Source of the DNA: Biomphalaria glabrata
Taxonomy: Eukaryota; Mollusca; Gastropoda; Planorbidae
Direction: 5' to 3'
Assembly (NCBI RefSeq): GCF_947242115.1
Contig: NC_074725.1
Location: forward strand, 27,627,723-27,691,722
Length of the DNA: 64,000 nt
The notes beneath the pieces were generated by a model. The model saw only the letters and a program-made list of their open reading frames with translations, was not told the origin of the DNA and did no database searches. The position numbers and the translations under genes are program-made. Of this stretch, positions 60,701 to 64,000 are shown piece after piece; position 1 is the stretch's first letter, and every line of letters starts with the position of its first letter.

Positions 60701-63492
60701 GGCAAATGAGTGTTCGAAATTATTTTTTTTACATTAAATATTAAACATTACGCTGTTATTTCATGCCATGATGTCGATTGTCAAAATGCATGGACCCCCT
60801 AAAGAGGTCAAGCCCCCAAATGATGGCAAATTCCTAGCTATGCTACTGATGGACAAGTGGATTTTTCGTGCTGCCTTTAGGCACTCAGAAAACAACTCGT
60901 CTCAAGTCAAATTATGAATTAAAAATCCATAGCCTACGTCACGACATGAACTCGACCACTTCAACCTCCCACAAACACCCTCAACTGATAGAAAATATTA
61001 GAGAGTCACCACACATCACACATATTATTAGCTCTTTCTCTCCTAATTGACGATCCCATCGTTGATTGGACCTAATTAAATTAACTTAAAATTTAATTTA
61101 AAAAACTTGACTTTGTGTTATATAAAAAGGGCATACATTCCCCTTTAATTCTATACCAAATACAACATTTTCTGATAACAAACAAGAAAGCTATTGAAGC
61201 TCAATCATAACAGGGGTAGTGAAATAGTAATGAACTAAAAGAACAACTCCTTCGAAGAGTGGAAAAATAATAACGGAGAGAAAGAGTTAATGGTTGATTC
61301 CCCCAAGATCTAGAAATGTCTCATCAAACATGCTGCGTTAGCTTGTAACTGTCCCACACGTTGTAAAGGTTAAGATGACCTACCTAGAGTCTCAATCTTA
61401 AAGACGTCATGCTTGGACATCTCACCGTCGATGACGTCAAAGACCTGGTTGACGATGGCGATGGTGACGTCGCCAGGGCAATCGCGGACGATGTCGTCAA
61501 AGTCGCACATGACGGCGAAACAAACTGTGGCTTGCTGGAAGATCTCGGGCGCTACCACTGAGCCCTTGAGTAATCTATGTAGCATCGAACTTAATGTTAA
61601 TTTTTATTACAATGCTTATATAAACTCATTCCGTCTGTCTGTCTGTCTGTCTGGTACACATTTTGTGCACGTTATTTCTCTCACTTTCCATTCTCGGATC
61701 AAGTCGAAACTGTCTGTCCGTCTGTCTGTCTGTCTGTTTGGTACACATTTTGTGCACGTTATTTCTCTCACTTTCCATTCTCGGATCAAGTTGAAACTTC
61801 GCACAATTATTCATTGCCCCCAACAAAACAACCATTTAAAAAAACAACAGTTTATTGATTAATTAGTAGTAATTAATTGATTTTGTTTAATATAGAAAAA
61901 TGTAAATACATTTTGCAGCATTGAGATATATGTCTACTAATGTGCAGTTCTTTCCCTTATTAAGATCTGAATTATTTTATTTTTTTAGTATTATTTTTGT
62001 TATTTATACTAGGCTTTAAATAGAAAAAATGTTGGTCATTGGCGTAAAACAGTAATACTTTAACTACGAAACGCGGGCCATTTTCGGCACGTGACACGGT
62101 GCTCTCCGGCAAAAAGGTTATGACCACGGCGGCTGATCGGTTCCGTTGTACATGATAATTCCTTTTTTTTTTCTGTGTCCGAAAACGGTCCGTGACGCGT
62201 GGGCCGGAAATGTATGGTAGCCCCCATTGATGTGGAAAAAGAATATCTGCATTGAGCAAGAGGATGGAGCTTTTCCTGTGTTTTCAAAGTTTGTTTAGGG
62301 GCATAGCGAAAAATCCCAAATTTTATTAGCCTTCAGTAGATAAGAACTCAGGCGAGCCAGTCAAAAATACATTTTACATGACTAATATATCCATCAGATT
62401 ATCAGATTGTACAAGTATAAAATTTATTTAAAAAAAAATCCTCCTTCTTATCATTTCTCTATTTCTTTCGTGTTTTCTCTTTTTTTTCTCTCTCTCTCTC
62501 TTTCTCCCTTCTTCTTCTCTGATTCTCTTTATCTTACCCTCTTTATTTTTTTCTTAGCCACTTTCTCTTTTTCTTACCCACTTTCTCTTTTTCTTACCCA
62601 CTTTCTCTTTTTCTTAAACTTTCTCTTTTTCTTAAACTTTCTCTTTTTCTTACCCACTTTCTCTTTTTGTTATCTCTCTTTCTCTTTTCTTTCTTTTTCT
62701 CACTCTCTTAATCTTCCTCCTTCTCTCACTACCTTTCACTCTTCTCCTTCTTTCTCTCTCACTTTTTATATTTGTACTTTCTCTCCTTCTATTTAACTTT
62801 CTAGTGGCGGTGCTTTCATTATTCAAGCGTTGAAATTAATGAACCTGGTAGCATATTAAAATCATGTTATCACAACAAAATTCTCTAAAATCCACCAAAT
62901 TATCAACTCACAAAATAAAGGTGAGCTCTTGTCTTCTCCAAAAGTAGGAATTCTCAAGTCAATCACTTCTGCAGTTGAGTCCAAAAAAAACAAACAGGTG
63001 AAACAGTGTATCAGAACATTATCTGTCTATATAATTCTCTACGTCGCCCAACCATGCGGGACACTACGCACGTACGCCGACTCTCTAAGCCTCGATGGAA
63101 AAGTTATGGAAAGATAACTCTTATTTTTTGCAAGTCGGACTAGAGATACCCCACGTAACTTTCGCGGCGACAGAGAGAGCGGCTCAGAAAAAAAGGAGGT
63201 GGGCAGAACAAGTAATCTTCTCTGTATATATAATTCTCTACGTAGCCCAACCATCCAGTTACTAAATAGAGGCGTATGCTACGCAGCGGATCGGCTCATC
63301 TTATGTATTTTTCACCATGCTTGGAATCCCCACTTTCCGAAAAGAAAAGAACCCTCCACATTCACCAACCTGTCAGCTATTGCCTTGGGATACATCTCAT
63401 TCAGCATCTCCCGACGTCTCATTTGTTCTCTGACCAGTTTCTGAGATTTCTTCACGATTCTGGCAGACATGGCTTTTATGTTGGACACCAGC
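57731..63492 (-). CDS. Receptor-type guanylate cyclase catalytic domain, partial gene, five exons
   Basis: Five in-phase exons: 63370-63492, 61384-61574, 59817-59981, 57915-58013, 57731-57822. The first encodes the dimerisation coiled coil before the domain ([20 protein letters not shown]). The rest give a class III cyclase fold: [74 protein letters not shown], then [11 protein letters not shown] and [25 protein letters not shown] and GLKMxRYxLFGDTVN are typical of receptor guanylate cyclases. The Glu of KIETL is the guanine-type residue. However, the first metal-binding Asp (canonical FSDIVGFT) is replaced ([10 protein letters not shown]), the guanine-contacting Cys of RYCLFGD is Leu, and the usual Gly of ETIGDAY is Glu. 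The 5' exons (extracellular, membrane and kinase-homology parts, if present) lie beyond 64000. The short terminal exon after QVHIK was not found. Confidence 0.88.
58065..58385 (+). mobile_element. LINE 3' coding fragment in a cyclase intron
   Basis: The plus strand reads [20 protein letters not shown] then [17 protein letters not shown] and [20 protein letters not shown], ending in NRLRDR before a stop. This is a well-preserved C-terminus of a common LINE type. It lies in the intron between the exons at 59817-59981 and 57915-58013. Confidence 0.88.
59085..59392 (+). mobile_element. hAT remnant: transposase C-terminus and right end
   Basis: The plus strand reads [20 protein letters not shown] then [10 protein letters not shown] and [12 protein letters not shown], the C-terminal dimerisation region of hAT transposases. 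The right end GTACGGCCCTG at 59382-59392, with GGGCCCCGCGATGG just before it, is related to the MITE at 22555-22961. The left end is missing. Confidence 0.8.
60060..60248 (-). mobile_element. Short derivative of the 13615 hAT family, inverted
   Basis: Ends CAGTGTCGTAGCTAG and TAGCTACGCCACTG. Interior words (TTTTGACATTCGACATCATG, CGAACACTCATTT) are the reverse complement of those in the 13615-16934 element. Flanks GGTAATAC and TGTACTAC are a possible decayed duplication. Confidence 0.85.
60648..60848 (+). mobile_element. Short derivative of the 13615 hAT family
   Basis: Ends TAGTGGCGTAG and CTAGCTATGCTACTG. It shares CAAATGAGTGTTCGAAATT and CATGATGTCGATTGTCAAAA with the 3.3-kb element, but the whole transposase is missing, so it is an internal-deletion derivative. 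Confidence 0.85.
60855..60905 (-). mobile_element. Fragment of family 3 SINE
   Basis: TTCGTGCTGCCTTTAGGCACTCAG matches the hairpin portion of the SINE at 11815-12045. It is too short to say more. Confidence 0.5.
61630..61965 (+). repeat. TTATTTCTCCCAC-type repeat with an 83-bp tandem duplication
   Basis: CTGTCTGTCTGTCTG, then GGTACACATTTTGTGCACGT and the core, occurs twice in a row (about 61632 and 61715); the second copy continues into the repeat body and tail. It lies in the intron between the cyclase exons at 63370-63492 and 61384-61574. Confidence 0.8.
62440..62790 (+). repeat. Long pyrimidine tract with short tandem units
   Basis: Almost pure C+T for about 350 bases, partly as CACTTTCTCTTTTTCTTACC units. 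On the transcribed (minus) strand of the cyclase gene it is a polypurine tract within an intron. The 129-aa open frame over it is a composition artefact. Confidence 0.9.
63020..63260 (+). repeat. Paired copies of a TATATAATTCTCTACG motif, possibly Helitron ends
   Basis: TCTATATAATTCTCTACGTC with GCCCAACCAT at about 63022 and TATATATAATTCTCTACGTA with the same GCCCAACCAT at about 63222 are near-identical, 200 bases apart in the same orientation. A TC start followed by TATATAATTCT recalls Helitron 5' ends. No CTRR-type 3' end was fixed. Confidence 0.35.
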
Positions 63493-63642
63493 CTGGAGAA
63501 AGTTTAAATTCAATATATTATTATTTTTTTAATCCAAATCTAACCTCGACCTTCACCTTTATTTCCATAACAACGTTTAACAGTCATTAATCTTCAAAAT
63601 ATATTCAAATGTATTCGTTTTCAATGTTACATTTCATTTCAC

Positions 63643-64000
63643 ACATTGTCACAAAACTGTTTGCACATTGTCACAAAACTGTTTGCACATTGTCGCAAAA
63701 CTGTTTGCACATTGTCACAAAACTGTTTGCACATTGCCACAAAACTGTTTGCACATTGTCACAAAACTGTTTGCACATTGCCACAAAACTGTTTGCACAT
63801 TGTCACAAAACTGTTTGCACATTGCCACAAAACTGTTTGCACACTGCCGCAAAACTGTTTGCACACTGCCGCAAAACTGTTTGCACATTGCCACAAAACT
63901 GTTTGCACATTGCCACAAAACTGTTTGCACATTGTCACAAAACTGTTTGCACATTGCCACAAAACTGTTTGCACATTGTCGCAAAACTGTTTGCACATTG
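63643..64000 (+). repeat. 22-bp minisatellite, at least 16 copies, continuing past the window
   Basis: Units contain TTGTCACAAAACTGTTTGCA with T/C variants (TTGTC or TTGCC) at one or two sites. As 22 is not a multiple of three, three units make a 22-residue period that stays open on the minus strand, giving two artificial frames of 79 and 93 aa. Confidence 0.96.

Noticed and set aside
62407-62796. 129-aa frame rich in Phe, Leu and Ser
   Set aside because: Lies over a pyrimidine tract; composition artefact.
63715-63998. Two minus-strand frames of 79 and 93 aa repeating CKQFCDNVQTVLWQ
   Set aside because: Produced by a 22-bp noncoding minisatellite, which stays open in more than one frame.

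Overview
This is an AT-rich, intron-rich, repeat-laden animal genomic window. It carries parts of three protein-coding genes, all on the minus strand, separated and invaded by transposable elements and minisatellites. The gene structures (many small exons, GT-AG introns) and the dense mix of tRNA-derived SINEs, CR1/RTE-type LINE tails and hAT elements suggest a mollusc, most likely a heterobranch snail of the Biomphalaria/Bulinus kind. The lineage is inference; no database was searched.

Layout. 1-4426: dispersed repeats, one SINE and a possible orphan exon. 4427-13465 (minus): a complete nine-exon alpha-L-fucosidase gene (465 aa, secreted or lysosomal GH29 enzyme) with a TATA box just upstream. 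13515-26800: about 13 kb of intergenic DNA made mostly of transposon remains: a 3.3-kb dead hAT element with an internal 35-bp minisatellite, LINE pieces, MITEs with intact target-site duplications and a 38-bp minisatellite. 26807-46101 (minus): a complete 17-exon ATG16L1 gene (547 aa; ATG5-binding helix, coiled coil, seven WD repeats) with an unusually short linker before the WD repeats. 46102-57730: about 11.6 kb between genes, holding a 1.27-kb hAT element with a LINE fragment inside it, a 2.8-kb 33-bp minisatellite with higher-order structure, and a nested stack of transposons. 57731-63492 (minus): five internal exons of a receptor-type guanylate cyclase catalytic region, whose 5' part lies beyond the window and whose last exon was not found. 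63643-64000: a 22-bp minisatellite that runs off the end.

The three genes share a strand but not an obvious pathway. Fucosidase is a lysosomal or secreted glycosidase, ATG16L1 directs LC3/ATG8 lipidation on autophagic and endolysosomal membranes, and the cyclase is a signalling protein. No operon, CRISPR array, rRNA gene or genuine tRNA gene was seen. Splice junctions were assigned by eye; reading phase is consistent across every junction of all three genes (1,398 nt and 1,644 nt total CDS for the two complete genes), which strongly supports the models. I found no clear new molecular system. The most notable points are the short-linker ATG16L1, a cyclase domain that lacks key catalytic residues, and unusually legible nested transposon insertions.
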